Below are positions 19,588 to 27,748 of a DNA stretch of 64,000 nucleotides, piece after piece. This stretch comes from an uncultured SAR86 cluster bacterium. Its GTDB lineage: Bacteria; Pseudomonadota; Gammaproteobacteria; Magnimaribacterales; D2472. Location: the NCBI GenBank assembly GCA_902630885.1, contig CACOWI010000001.1, forward strand, positions 149,375-213,374. Direction: 5' to 3'. Below the pieces are notes generated by a model that was not told the origin of the DNA, searched no databases, and worked only from the letters and a program-made list of their open reading frames with translations. How positions within the stretch are numbered: the first letter of the stretch is position 1; each line of letters starts with the position of its first letter. Position numbers and translations under genes: made by a program.

Positions 19588-21036
19588 ATGAAAAACTTTC
19601 TATCAATAGACCAAGGGACAACAAGCTCAAGATCAATAATTTTTGATGAAAATTTAAATTTAGTAATTGATGCTCAAGAAGAATATGATCTAAATTATCC
19701 TGAAGATGGATGGGTCGAGCTTGATCCTAAGAAAATATTAGAAACAGTAACAAATACAGTTAACAAAGTTGTTAGTGATAATGTAAGTATTGAGGCTTGT
19801 GGTATTACAAATCAAAGGGAAACCACAATAGTTTGGTCAAAATCAACAGGTGAGGCAATTTATCCTGGAATTGTTTGGCAAGACAGAAGAACACATGAAT
19901 ATTGTGCTCAGCTAAAATCTAATGGCCATGAATCGATTGTAAAAGAGAAAACCGGTTTGCTTCTTGATCCATATTTTTCAGCTACAAAAATTAAATGGAT
20001 TCTAGACAATGTTGACGGCGCCAGAGAAAGCGCAAAGAAAGGAGAATTATTATTTGGTACTGTTGATTCATATCTTGTATATATGCTTTCAAAAGAAAAA
20101 AATCATTTTACAGACGTCACTAATGCATCAAGAACACTTCTTTTTAATATTAAAAATATGGCTTGGGATGAAGAATTGCTAGATTTATTTGAAATTCCAA
20201 AAAATATGATGCCTAAAGTTTTAGGTTGCGATGGTAATTTTGGAAATTTAGAAATAAATGACAACGAAATTCCTATTAGAGGAGTTATTGGTGACCAACA
20301 ATCAGCTCTTGTCGGACAAAGTTGCTTCAAAAATGGAGATATGAAATCTACATATGGAACAGGTTGTTTTTTAATGGTTAATACTGAAGACAAGCCTGTA
20401 AATATTGATGAGGGTTTGCTTACAACAGTAGCATATCAATTAAACAATAAAGTTCATTATGCCATTGAGGGCAGCATTTACTCTTCAGGCAATATAATAA
20501 AATGGCTCAGAGATAAGATGAAATTTTTTGATAGCGCAAATCAAAGTGAAAAATATCTCAATAAAGAAGGTAACAGTAACAATGTTCTTTTTTTACCTGC
20601 TTTTAATGGCCTAGGTGCGCCATATTGGAATTCGGATGTAAGAGGCGGTTTTTATGGAATAACACAGGATACCTCAGTTGAAGATATGGTAACTGCAGCT
20701 TTTCATTCAATTTCTTTTCAAACCAGAGAAATAACATCTATTCTTCAAAAATATGATATTAAAATATCCAATCTTTCAGTGGATGGAGGCATGGTGCAAA
20801 ATGACTCATTCTGTCAATTACTTGCTGACACACTAAATAAAGAAGTTCTTCAACCAAAAAATGTTGAATCTACAGCCATTGGTGCATGTAAAGTTTGCAT
20901 GCTTGCATCGGGATTAGATATAGATAACTTAAATAAAGATGATGCTTCTTCTTTTAAACCAAATATTGATTTAACTCAAACTTACACTAACGCTTTTAAT
21001 GATTGGAAGTCATATGTTGAAAAATCAATTAATTAA
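19588..21036 (+). CDS. glpK: Glycerol kinase
   Basis: GlpK phosphorylates glycerol to glycerol 3-phosphate. The 482 aa FGGY-family protein has the N-terminal phosphate loop IDQGTTSSRSIIFD (6-19), the substrate segment TNQRETTIVW followed by IVWQDRRT, and YGTGCFLMVNT and FLPAFNGLGAPYW in the second half. No glpF or glpD is next to it, so it is a stand-alone gene here. It is divergent from nrdA across the NrdR/DnaA region. Confidence 0.95.
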   Translation: MKNFLSIDQGTTSSRSIIFDENLNLVIDAQEEYDLNYPEDGWVELDPKKILETVTNTVNKVVSDNVSIEACGITNQRETTIVWSKSTGEAIYPGIVWQDRRTHEYCAQLKSNGHESIVKEKTGLLLDPYFSATKIKWILDNVDGARESAKKGELLFGTVDSYLVYMLSKEKNHFTDVTNASRTLLFNIKNMAWDEELLDLFEIPKNMMPKVLGCDGNFGNLEINDNEIPIRGVIGDQQSALVGQSCFKNGDMKSTYGTGCFLMVNTEDKPVNIDEGLLTTVAYQLNNKVHYAIEGSIYSSGNIIKWLRDKMKFFDSANQSEKYLNKEGNSNNVLFLPAFNGLGAPYWNSDVRGGFYGITQDTSVEDMVTAAFHSISFQTREITSILQKYDIKISNLSVDGGMVQNDSFCQLLADTLNKEVLQPKNVESTAIGACKVCMLASGLDIDNLNKDDASSFKPNIDLTQTYTNAFNDWKSYVEKSIN

Positions 21037-21039
21037 GAG

Positions 21040-21660
21040 CTAGCTAATACTTATTTCTCTATTTATTTCAAAATTTTCGTTTGATCTCATGTCGTGAGAT
21101 ATAAGAAGACATGGTATTTGGAATAACTCAATGACATTTTTTATTATTTCTTGTACAGCAAAAATATTATTTTTATCAAGATTAGAAAAGGGCTCATCTA
21201 ACAAAAGAATATTTGGTTTCATCAAGATAGCTCTTAATATGGCCACTCTTTGTTGCTGACCACCTGATAATTCGTGAGGCATTTTATCTAAAAGTTCCAA
21301 AAGGTCTAGCTTTGATATCAATTCATTACAAAGTTCATTATTTTCAGTTTTAAGCGCATACTCAATATTTTTTTGTGCATTAATATGAGGAAATAGAGCA
21401 AAATCTTGAAAAACGTATCCAATTTCTCTTTTTTCAGTATTTAAAGAGAAATCTCTTTCATTAAAAATTACGTCTTTAAGTTTTATCGTTCCTTTTTGAG
21501 GGGTAATGAGGCCTGCAATAACATTAAAAAGTGTGCTTTTACCAATTCCACTTTCTCCAGATATCAATCCAATTTGATTTGCTTCAACTACGAAAGATAA
21601 ATTTTCTACCAGAGGAGACTCATCATAAGAAAAAGTTAAATTTTTGACTTGAATACTCAT
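21040..21660 (-). CDS. Orphan ABC transporter ATP-binding protein
   Basis: The 206 aa protein is a complete ABC ATPase: Walker A SGESGIGKST (about 34-43), Q-loop GYVFQDFALFPH, signature LSGGQQQRV, Walker B ILLLDEPFSNLD and the H-loop LLISHD. It resembles the compact ThiQ/FbpC/ModC-type importer ATPases but lacks their C-terminal regulatory domain. No permease or binding-protein gene is adjacent, so the partner and substrate cannot be named. It converges on glpK with a three-base gap. Confidence 0.85.
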   Translation of the reverse strand: MSIQVKNLTFSYDESPLVENLSFVVEANQIGLISGESGIGKSTLFNVIAGLITPQKGTIKLKDVIFNERDFSLNTEKREIGYVFQDFALFPHINAQKNIEYALKTENNELCNELISKLDLLELLDKMPHELSGGQQQRVAILRAILMKPNILLLDEPFSNLDKNNIFAVQEIIKNVIELFQIPCLLISHDMRSNENFEINREISIS

Positions 21661-21736
21661 ATGTACAAATAATATATGTCAATTTTGTATATAATGCTCC
21701 TGTTTTTCTACTAATGTTTTAACTAATTTTATCTAT

Positions 21737-22909
21737 ATGTATACATATAAAATCTATAATAGTGTTGCTGAGCAAGGTATTGACAGTTTAAAAAAGAACG
21801 GATTTGTAGAACACAAACATGATCCAGATGTATTGGTCATGAGAAGTCACCATTTGGTTGAGGATGATTTTAACCCATCATTGAAATGTATTTGCAGAGC
21901 AGGAGCAGGCGTTAATCATATTCCTTTAGAAATGGCCACAAAAAAAGGCGTTGCTGTCTTTAATACTCCGGGGGGGAATGCAAATGCTGTAAAAGAGCTC
22001 GTTATTTGCGGACTATTATTGTCTTCTAGAGGGATAATTCAAGGGCATAAATTTACACAAAGTATAAAAGATACTAATCATGATGATGTAACAAACCTAG
22101 TTGAATCAAATAAAAAAAACTTTAAAGGAAGTGAGTTAAAGGGAAAAACAATTGGGATAATTGGATTGGGGTCGATAGGTTCGCTTTTAGCGCAATCAGT
22201 TGAGAGTATGGGTATGAAAATTATTGGTTATGATCCAAATATTTCAATCGATTCAGCTTGGCAATTGCCTAAAGATGTCGAGAAGGCAGATGATTTAAAA
22301 TATTTGTTATCTAATTCTGACTACATATCAATTCATGTTCCTTTGATAGAAGAAACAAAAAGTTTGATTAATAAAGACAATATTAAATATATAAAAAATG
22401 GATCAAAATTAATAAATTTATCTAGAGGGGCAATCGTAAATAATGATGATATCCTGGAAGCTTTAAAAAATAAAAAAATTAGTTGCTTTGTAACTGATTT
22501 CCCAACGCCTGATATGATAAAAAGATCAAATGAGTTTGATGATGTAATTTTAATGCCTCATCTTGGAGCAAGCACAAAAGAAGCAGAAATAAATTGTTCA
22601 ATCATGGCAGCAGAACAAGCAAATAGATTTTTAAAAGATGGAGAAATAATTAATTCCGTAAATTTTCCAAGAGTAAGGCTTGGAAGAACAACAGAAAACA
22701 GACTGGTTATTGTTCATAAAGACCAGCCTGGAGTTTTAGGTCGCATCACGGCTGAAATCGCTACAGAAAATTTAAATATTGCCGACATGATCAATAAAAG
22801 CAGGAACGAAATTGCTATAACATTAATTGATCTTGGTGAGGGGCCTTCAAAAAATCTTATAGATAATATCAAGAAAATGAAAAGAGTTTTTAGCATCCGA
22901 AAATGTTAG
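21737..22909 (+). CDS. serA: D-3-phosphoglycerate dehydrogenase
   Basis: SerA catalyses the first step of serine synthesis. The 390 aa protein has the D-isomer 2-hydroxyacid dehydrogenase core with IGIIGLGSIGSLLAQ (about 137-151), the arginine motif LINLSRGAIVNNDD and the catalytic histidine in LMPHLGASTKEAE. A C-terminal ACT domain (LVIVHKDQPGVLGRIT) would bind serine for feedback. The CFVTDFPTPD segment replaces the usual ALDVFExEP, as in a known compact subgroup of SerA. A TATAAT hexamer sits about 45 bases upstream of the ATG. Confidence 0.92.
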   Translation: MYTYKIYNSVAEQGIDSLKKNGFVEHKHDPDVLVMRSHHLVEDDFNPSLKCICRAGAGVNHIPLEMATKKGVAVFNTPGGNANAVKELVICGLLLSSRGIIQGHKFTQSIKDTNHDDVTNLVESNKKNFKGSELKGKTIGIIGLGSIGSLLAQSVESMGMKIIGYDPNISIDSAWQLPKDVEKADDLKYLLSNSDYISIHVPLIEETKSLINKDNIKYIKNGSKLINLSRGAIVNNDDILEALKNKKISCFVTDFPTPDMIKRSNEFDDVILMPHLGASTKEAEINCSIMAAEQANRFLKDGEIINSVNFPRVRLGRTTENRLVIVHKDQPGVLGRITAEIATENLNIADMINKSRNEIAITLIDLGEGPSKNLIDNIKKMKRVFSIRKC

Positions 22910-23100
22910 AAAATATACTTTTTTTAAAAATTTTATAAAAACATCTGTCTAAATTTTTAATTTGTATTGCTTTAGTCTAAAAATACTTGTCAACAGAGCA
23001 AAATGATGATAATGAAGAAGCTAATTTAAGATCTTTTTTTTGTACACTTATTTGCTTAAAATTACGTAAGTAGTTGATATAAGGCTATATTTATCTTTTT

Positions 23101-23117
23101 TGTACAAAATTTGTACA
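23101..23117. promoter_or_regulatory. TGTACA-N5-TGTACA element 1
   Basis: Two TGTACA palindromes are separated by five A/T bases (AAATT), giving an 11-base period, about one helical turn. The same layout recurs at 39453-39469. It may be an operator for an unknown dimeric regulator. Confidence 0.35.
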
Positions 23118-23178
23118 ACTTAGACAAAAACCTTATTCTAAAGCACTTAATATGGTATAAATAAAGTTATCCATAACT

Positions 23179-23201
23179 TTATCCACAGTTTCTGTGGATA
23201 A
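23179..23201. promoter_or_regulatory. Inverted pair of perfect DnaA boxes
   Basis: The sequence is a perfect 10-base inverted repeat, TTATCCACAG and CTGTGGATAA separated by TTT. Each arm is an exact DnaA box, and a one-mismatch box lies 12 bases to the left. It is 15 bases from the ung start codon, so DnaA could also regulate ung. Confidence 0.65.
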
Positions 23202-23215
23202 AATTTATAACAAAA

Positions 23216-23893
23216 ATGAACAAAAAAAATAATAAATTGCTATTACCAAAAGACTGGGAGAATGTCTTAGATCGGGAATCTTTTCTATCATCAATTGATG
23301 CACCAATAAAGTTCATAAATAAAGAAATTGAGAAAAATAAAATTATTTGCCCGCCATATAATGAAATATTTAATGCCTTCAAATACTGTTCTTTTTCATT
23401 AACCAAAGTGGTCATATTTGGACAAGATCCTTACTTCCAAAAGGATATTGCAAATGGATTAGCTTTCTCTGCAAGAAAAAGTCAACCAATACCATCGTCT
23501 CTTAAAAATATATACAAAGAAATTGAAAATGACGTTGGTGAATCTCAGAACAAAGATGGGTGTTTAAAAAACTGGGCAAGACAAGGCGTGCTTTTATTAA
23601 ATTCATCTTTGACCGTTGAGCTCTCAAAACCTGGATCACATTCTTCAATTGGTTGGCAGTTTTTTATTGAAAATGTTTTGAAAGTTCTAATGAAAAAAAG
23701 AAATATAGTTTTTATTTTATGGGGCAATCATGCACATAAATATTCAAAGTTTATTGATCATAAAAACAATTTAGTTTTGTTGTCAGCTCATCCGTCTCCA
23801 CTTTCAGCTCATAAAGGTTTTTTTGGTTCAAAGCATTTTTCAAAATGTAATAACTATTTAAAAATTAATAATAAGAATAAAATTATTTGGTAA
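23216..23893 (+). CDS. ung: Uracil-DNA glycosylase with altered GQDPYH motif
   Basis: Ung removes uracil from DNA. The 225 aa protein matches family 1 throughout: LLLNSSLTVE, HSSIGWQFF, ILWGNHAHKY and the DNA-intercalation loop HPSPLSAHKGFFGSKHFS. The water-activating motif, normally GQDPYH, reads GQDPYF here (residues 69-74). The catalytic Asp71 and the gatekeeper Tyr73 are kept and the last His is Phe74. The other catalytic histidine (HPSPLSAH) is kept, so activity is still likely. Confidence 0.93.
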   Translation: MNKKNNKLLLPKDWENVLDRESFLSSIDAPIKFINKEIEKNKIICPPYNEIFNAFKYCSFSLTKVVIFGQDPYFQKDIANGLAFSARKSQPIPSSLKNIYKEIENDVGESQNKDGCLKNWARQGVLLLNSSLTVELSKPGSHSSIGWQFFIENVLKVLMKKRNIVFILWGNHAHKYSKFIDHKNNLVLLSAHPSPLSAHKGFFGSKHFSKCNNYLKINNKNKIIW

Positions 23894-23895
23894 TT

Positions 23896-24687
23896 TTACA
23901 AAATCGAGATAATTTCAGATATTTTCTTAACTTCTTCAGTATCATCTTTTTTTATAATGCCATTGAACACTTTCTTGTCATCAATAGTGATAATTTTTCC
24001 AAGAATTTTTATAAGATCATTTTCAAGAAAATCATTATTTGCTATGAAAGTACAAAACTTTCTTCTATCAACTCCTAAATATTTCATCCTAGCGACAATC
24101 TCCTGCCCTCTGAAGCAACCTTTTTCAAAAGAGACCCTTTGCTTATCATAATTAATTTCAAGCGGCCTAAACTTACGAGAATCAGATTCCTCAAGATAAA
24201 AAATGCCATTAATTTTGCTAGCCGCGTTCCAAATATCTAAATTGATTGTATTTTTATTCTCAAAGTCTGGCTTTTGCAGATATATACTTAATTCAAAATC
24301 ATCATTTGAGTGAAAAAAGTAACTGGAATTTCCTTTTTTGTTAATTTCACCAATAATTTTGTAATCAGAGATCTCAAAAATTACAGATGCAAATTTTGCA
24401 AAAACCTCTAATTCATTTTTAAAAATATTAACAAAATCTTTATGAATTATTATGAAAAAATTGTTATCTTCTTTTAAAACAACAAAATCTGCTACAACTA
24501 GGCCCTTATGGTCACATATACATGACAATTGCAATTTATTATCATCTAATAGATTTATGTCTGATGTGAGTTGACCCTGAAGAAAGTCTATGACTTTAGT
24601 CTGTTCTCCGTTAATCTTTAAAGCGCGCCAGTCAGATATTTCAAGCGATCCAGGAGTTATAAAGTTATTATCAGTAGCTATTTTCAA
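23896..24687 (-). CDS. ygfZ: tRNA-modifying protein YgfZ (folate-binding, Fe-S repair)
   Basis: YgfZ is a tetrahydrofolate-binding GcvT-fold protein needed for the activity of some iron-sulfur enzymes such as MiaB. The 263 aa protein is shorter than E. coli YgfZ (326 aa), but the diagnostic K-G-C-[FY]-x-G-Q-E motif is present as EKGCFRGQEIVARMKYLG, with its cysteine. The N-terminus has DFLQGQLTSDIN, also typical. It is divergent from sdhE; in many Gammaproteobacteria the ygfZ/sdhE pair is divergent just as here. Confidence 0.9.
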   Translation of the reverse strand: MKIATDNNFITPGSLEISDWRALKINGEQTKVIDFLQGQLTSDINLLDDNKLQLSCICDHKGLVVADFVVLKEDNNFFIIIHKDFVNIFKNELEVFAKFASVIFEISDYKIIGEINKKGNSSYFFHSNDDFELSIYLQKPDFENKNTINLDIWNAASKINGIFYLEESDSRKFRPLEINYDKQRVSFEKGCFRGQEIVARMKYLGVDRRKFCTFIANNDFLENDLIKILGKIITIDDKKVFNGIIKKDDTEEVKKISEIISIL

Positions 24688-24721
24688 GTAAAATTAAAAA
24701 AATAAAATAACAGTTTAACCA

Positions 24722-24979
24722 ATGAGCAGAGAAATAAACAGAATTAAGTGGAAATGTCGAAGGGGTATGAGAGAAATTGATTTACTCTTAAGAGAGTTTT
24801 CAAGAAATTCAATGGAAAATCTTGGGGAAAATGATTTATCTATTTTTGATGAGATATTAAACTATGACGATCAAAAATTATATGATTTTATATTTAAAAA
24901 TCAGCCTATAGGCAACAAAAAGCATGAAGTTTTTATAAATAAAAATTTAAAAACTTTTTCAAAAATGGGAAACTTTTAA
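24722..24979 (+). CDS. sdhE: FAD assembly factor SdhE
   Basis: SdhE helps attach FAD covalently to SdhA. The 85 aa protein is the usual size, with the diagnostic RGxxE motif in KWKCRRGMREIDLLL (10-24) and the acidic FDEILNYDDQKLYDFI segment. It lies divergent to ygfZ and upstream of rpoE, the same neighbourhood as in other Gammaproteobacteria. Confidence 0.9.
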   Translation: MSREINRIKWKCRRGMREIDLLLREFSRNSMENLGENDLSIFDEILNYDDQKLYDFIFKNQPIGNKKHEVFINKNLKTFSKMGNF

Positions 24980-25016
24980 GCATTTTATTTGTCAGAAAAG
25001 TAGGAAACATATTTAT

Positions 25017-25592
25017 ATGAAAAAAAATTCACATGATATTGATTCCGAACTTATAAAAAAGGCAAAACAAGGAAACCATGGAGCATTTAATATTTTGATG
25101 AGCAAATATTACCCAAGAGTTTACGCTACTATTTTCTCTTTCATAAAATCAAAAGAGGACTCAGAAGACTTATCTCAACAAACTTTTATTAAAGTTTGGC
25201 AGCAACTAGACTCATTTAGGGGAGATAGTGCTTTTTTTACATGGGTATACAGAATTGCAATAAATCTTGCCAAAAATTTTGTCACTAGCTCTGGATTTAA
25301 AAAACAAAAAATAAATACCTCTATTGAGGATACAGAAATAGACATAAGTTCTTTTAATGATATTGAATCAGCCGTAATTCATAACGAGTCGCTTGAGGAG
25401 ATAAATGGTTACATCGATACATTACCTGAATCATTAAAGACTGCTTTTGTTTTAAGGGAGGTCGAGGGAAAAAGCTATGAAGATATAGCCAAAATAACCC
25501 AAACGCCCATTGGAACAGTTCGCTCAAGAATTTTTAGAGCAAGAGAATCAATTGTTGAATTCATTAAAAAGGAAATAATCACTAATGAGTAA
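25017..25592 (+). CDS. rpoE: RNA polymerase sigma-E factor (ECF)
   Basis: RpoE directs the envelope-stress regulon. The 191 aa protein has region 2 (YYPRVYATIFSFI, then SEDLSQQTFIKVWQQLDSF and FFTWVYRIAINLAKNF) and region 4 (YEDIAKITQTPIGTVRSRIFRARE). It overlaps rseA by eight bases, and mucD follows, so the classical sigma, anti-sigma and protease module is present without a recognisable rseB or rseC. Confidence 0.93.
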   Translation: MKKNSHDIDSELIKKAKQGNHGAFNILMSKYYPRVYATIFSFIKSKEDSEDLSQQTFIKVWQQLDSFRGDSAFFTWVYRIAINLAKNFVTSSGFKKQKINTSIEDTEIDISSFNDIESAVIHNESLEEINGYIDTLPESLKTAFVLREVEGKSYEDIAKITQTPIGTVRSRIFRARESIVEFIKKEIITNE

Positions 25593-26271
25593 CATAAAAG
25601 AAAAAATTTCAGCAATGTATGATGGAGAGCTCAAAAGTTCAGAAATTGATGAGTTGATTGAGATTTTGAATAAGAACAAAGATATGCAAAAGCAATTATC
25701 TTTATATAGCCTTATAAATGTTGCTGCTAACCATCATTCAAATGAATTAAGCCCGATTGCAAACATAAAGAAATTTTCTAAAGAAATTTTTTCTAATATT
25801 TGGTTTTCAAATGGACTTACTGCTGCGGCGACTTTATTAATAACTTTAACTTTTATTAATAATTCTGATCTTTCAAGATTGAATGAAAATATTGATTCTA
25901 CAAATCAGATTTCTGATGCTATTAATAGTAAAGAGGCGCAATTAATTGCTCAGAGATCTGAAGAATATATTACTGACCATGTTATGAAGGTTTTAAATGA
26001 TCCAAGTTATATGAACACTTCAAATAGAATTGATTTAAGAAACGTTGGTTTCAACGTAAATTCCAAGGATGGATACTCATATATTAAAGGTAAGGAAAAA
26101 TTCCAGTTACGCATTGAAAATAAAAATTTTGGACTTAAAAATATAAGGTATTGGAAACATGGAAACAAAATGATATATCTTGTTCCGCTTGATAATGGTA
26201 AAGTTGTTACACTTTACGGTAATATATCTATCTCATCAGCTCGAGAAATTGCAAAATCATTAAATAAATAA
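25585..26271 (+). CDS. rseA: Anti-sigma-E factor RseA/MucA-like protein
   Basis: The 228 aa protein begins with an RseA-type cytoplasmic helix bundle (KEKISAMYDGELKSSEIDEL, 5-24), followed by one membrane segment (about 72-91) and a periplasmic part. It would hold RpoE at the membrane until DegS/RseP cleavage. The periplasmic domain (about 92-228) ends in a compact strand-rich region (YSYIKGKEKFQLRIE) that does not resemble E. coli RseA closely. It overlaps rpoE by eight bases, so the two are made in step. Confidence 0.82.
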   Translation: MSNIKEKISAMYDGELKSSEIDELIEILNKNKDMQKQLSLYSLINVAANHHSNELSPIANIKKFSKEIFSNIWFSNGLTAAATLLITLTFINNSDLSRLNENIDSTNQISDAINSKEAQLIAQRSEEYITDHVMKVLNDPSYMNTSNRIDLRNVGFNVNSKDGYSYIKGKEKFQLRIENKNFGLKNIRYWKHGNKMIYLVPLDNGKVVTLYGNISISSAREIAKSLNK

Positions 26272-26284
26272 ACTCTTTAAATTT

Positions 26285-27694
26285 ATGAAAATATTAACTA
26301 TGAAAATATTAACTAAAAGCTTTTTAATTTTAATAATTACCTCTTCCGTAAATCTTCTCGGCCAATTGCCTGAAAATATTGCGGAATTAGTTGATCAATC
26401 TGCACCTGCGGTTGTAAACATCACTGCAAAAAAAGAAGTTTCACAAAGATCTTCTTTTGGATATGGCGGAATACCAGATGAAATGCTCGAGAGATTTGGA
26501 ATTCCTAGAGATTATAGAGAAATGCCCCAACAAAGAAGAGAGTCGGTTTCATTTGGTTCAGGCTTCATTCTTAAAAATAATTATATTCTTACAAATTTTC
26601 ATGTCGTTGAAGATGCTACAGAGGTGCTAGTGTCTCTTTCAGACAGGCGCGAGTTTAAAGCTGAGGTTGTTGGTGTTGATCCATTGTCAGATCTTGCTGT
26701 GTTAGAAGTTGAAGGAAAAAACTTACCAGTAGTAGATGTAGGTAATAGCGATAAATTAAATGTTGGAGATTGGGTAATTGCTATTGGATCTCCATTTAGC
26801 TTCGATTTTTCAGTAACTGCTGGAATTGTAAGCGCTAAAGGAAGAAGTATTCAGAATAATAATATTGGGAATTATGTTCCATTTCTTCAAACTGATGTTG
26901 CTATTAACCCTGGAAATTCAGGCGGGCCACTATTCAATCTTGATGGAGATGTAGTTGGAATTAACTCTCAAATATATTCAAGAAGTGGTGGTTATCAAGG
27001 ATTAGCATTTGCTATACCCATCAATGTTGCCATTGATGTAGCTGATCAGATTATTAATAATGGTGAAGTATCCCGAGGCTATTTAGGTGTAAGAATGAGC
27101 GAGGTTGATAGTGACCTAGCAGACGCGCTTGGAATGGCTAAGCCATATGGAGCTCTTATAAATGATGTTGAGGAAGGCGAATCAGCTGATAAGGCTGGAT
27201 TAGTCCCTGGTGACGTAATTATTGAATTTGATAATAAAGAAATTAAATTCAGCTCAGATCTTCCTCATGTTGTTGGTCAGATCAGACCAGATTCTTATGC
27301 AAAAGCAAAAGTTATAAGAGATGGAAAAGAAATTACTCTAGATTTCACATTAGGAGAACTTCCTGTAAATAGTGAACAATTTATACCTGCAAAAACTCAG
27401 CAATCATCAGATCCACTTGGATTAAAAGTAGCAGATATAGACAGGAATAATCCATCAATGACAAATATGCCGGAAGGTGCAATAGTTTCAAGAGTTAATC
27501 CTAATTCAGCTGCATCTGGAAAAGTCAATCGAGGCGACATAATTACTATGATTCAGTATAAAGGAAGAAAATATAATGTTTATGATGTAGATTCATTTAA
27601 CCAAGCAATAGGTAATTTTTCATCCGGCGACAAGATTGCTATCCATTTGATTAGAAATGGAACAAGGTTGATACGTTCTGTAACACTTAATTAA
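26285..27694 (+). CDS. mucD: Periplasmic serine protease MucD/DegP (HtrA family)
   Basis: MucD degrades misfolded periplasmic proteins. The 469 aa protein has a signal peptide, the triad H106 (NFHVVEDA), D136 (PLSDLAVL) and S212 (NPGNSGGPLF) and two PDZ domains (about 260-355 and 370-465). A 15-base sequence containing the start codon is tandemly duplicated (26285-26299 and 26300-26314), so translation could begin at either ATG; the second gives a more usual signal peptide length. It is part of the rpoE operon. Confidence 0.93.
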   Translation: MKILTMKILTKSFLILIITSSVNLLGQLPENIAELVDQSAPAVVNITAKKEVSQRSSFGYGGIPDEMLERFGIPRDYREMPQQRRESVSFGSGFILKNNYILTNFHVVEDATEVLVSLSDRREFKAEVVGVDPLSDLAVLEVEGKNLPVVDVGNSDKLNVGDWVIAIGSPFSFDFSVTAGIVSAKGRSIQNNNIGNYVPFLQTDVAINPGNSGGPLFNLDGDVVGINSQIYSRSGGYQGLAFAIPINVAIDVADQIINNGEVSRGYLGVRMSEVDSDLADALGMAKPYGALINDVEEGESADKAGLVPGDVIIEFDNKEIKFSSDLPHVVGQIRPDSYAKAKVIRDGKEITLDFTLGELPVNSEQFIPAKTQQSSDPLGLKVADIDRNNPSMTNMPEGAIVSRVNPNSAASGKVNRGDIITMIQYKGRKYNVYDVDSFNQAIGNFSSGDKIAIHLIRNGTRLIRSVTLN

Positions 27695-27748
27695 TAAATA
27701 TTATTGTTTACTTATTTTTGCAGTTTGCTTGTAAAATAGCTGCAAATT

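Larger units (their letters stand above)
22910..23215. other. DnaA-box and T-rich intergenic region, candidate replication origin or DnaA-controlled site
   Basis: This 306-base stretch holds no gene that I can support. Its right end has three DnaA-type boxes: TTATCCATA (23167-23175), TTATCCACA (23179-23187) and TGTGGATAA (23193-23201). To the left are two copies of an ATC-T(6-8)-GTAC element (23031-23045 and about 23093-23105); the first reads GATCTTTTTTTTG, 12 of 13 matches to the E. coli oriC 13-mer. AT-rich unwinding repeats followed by DnaA boxes is the oriC layout, but no dnaA, gidA or rpmH lies nearby and the boxes are few. Confidence 0.4.
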
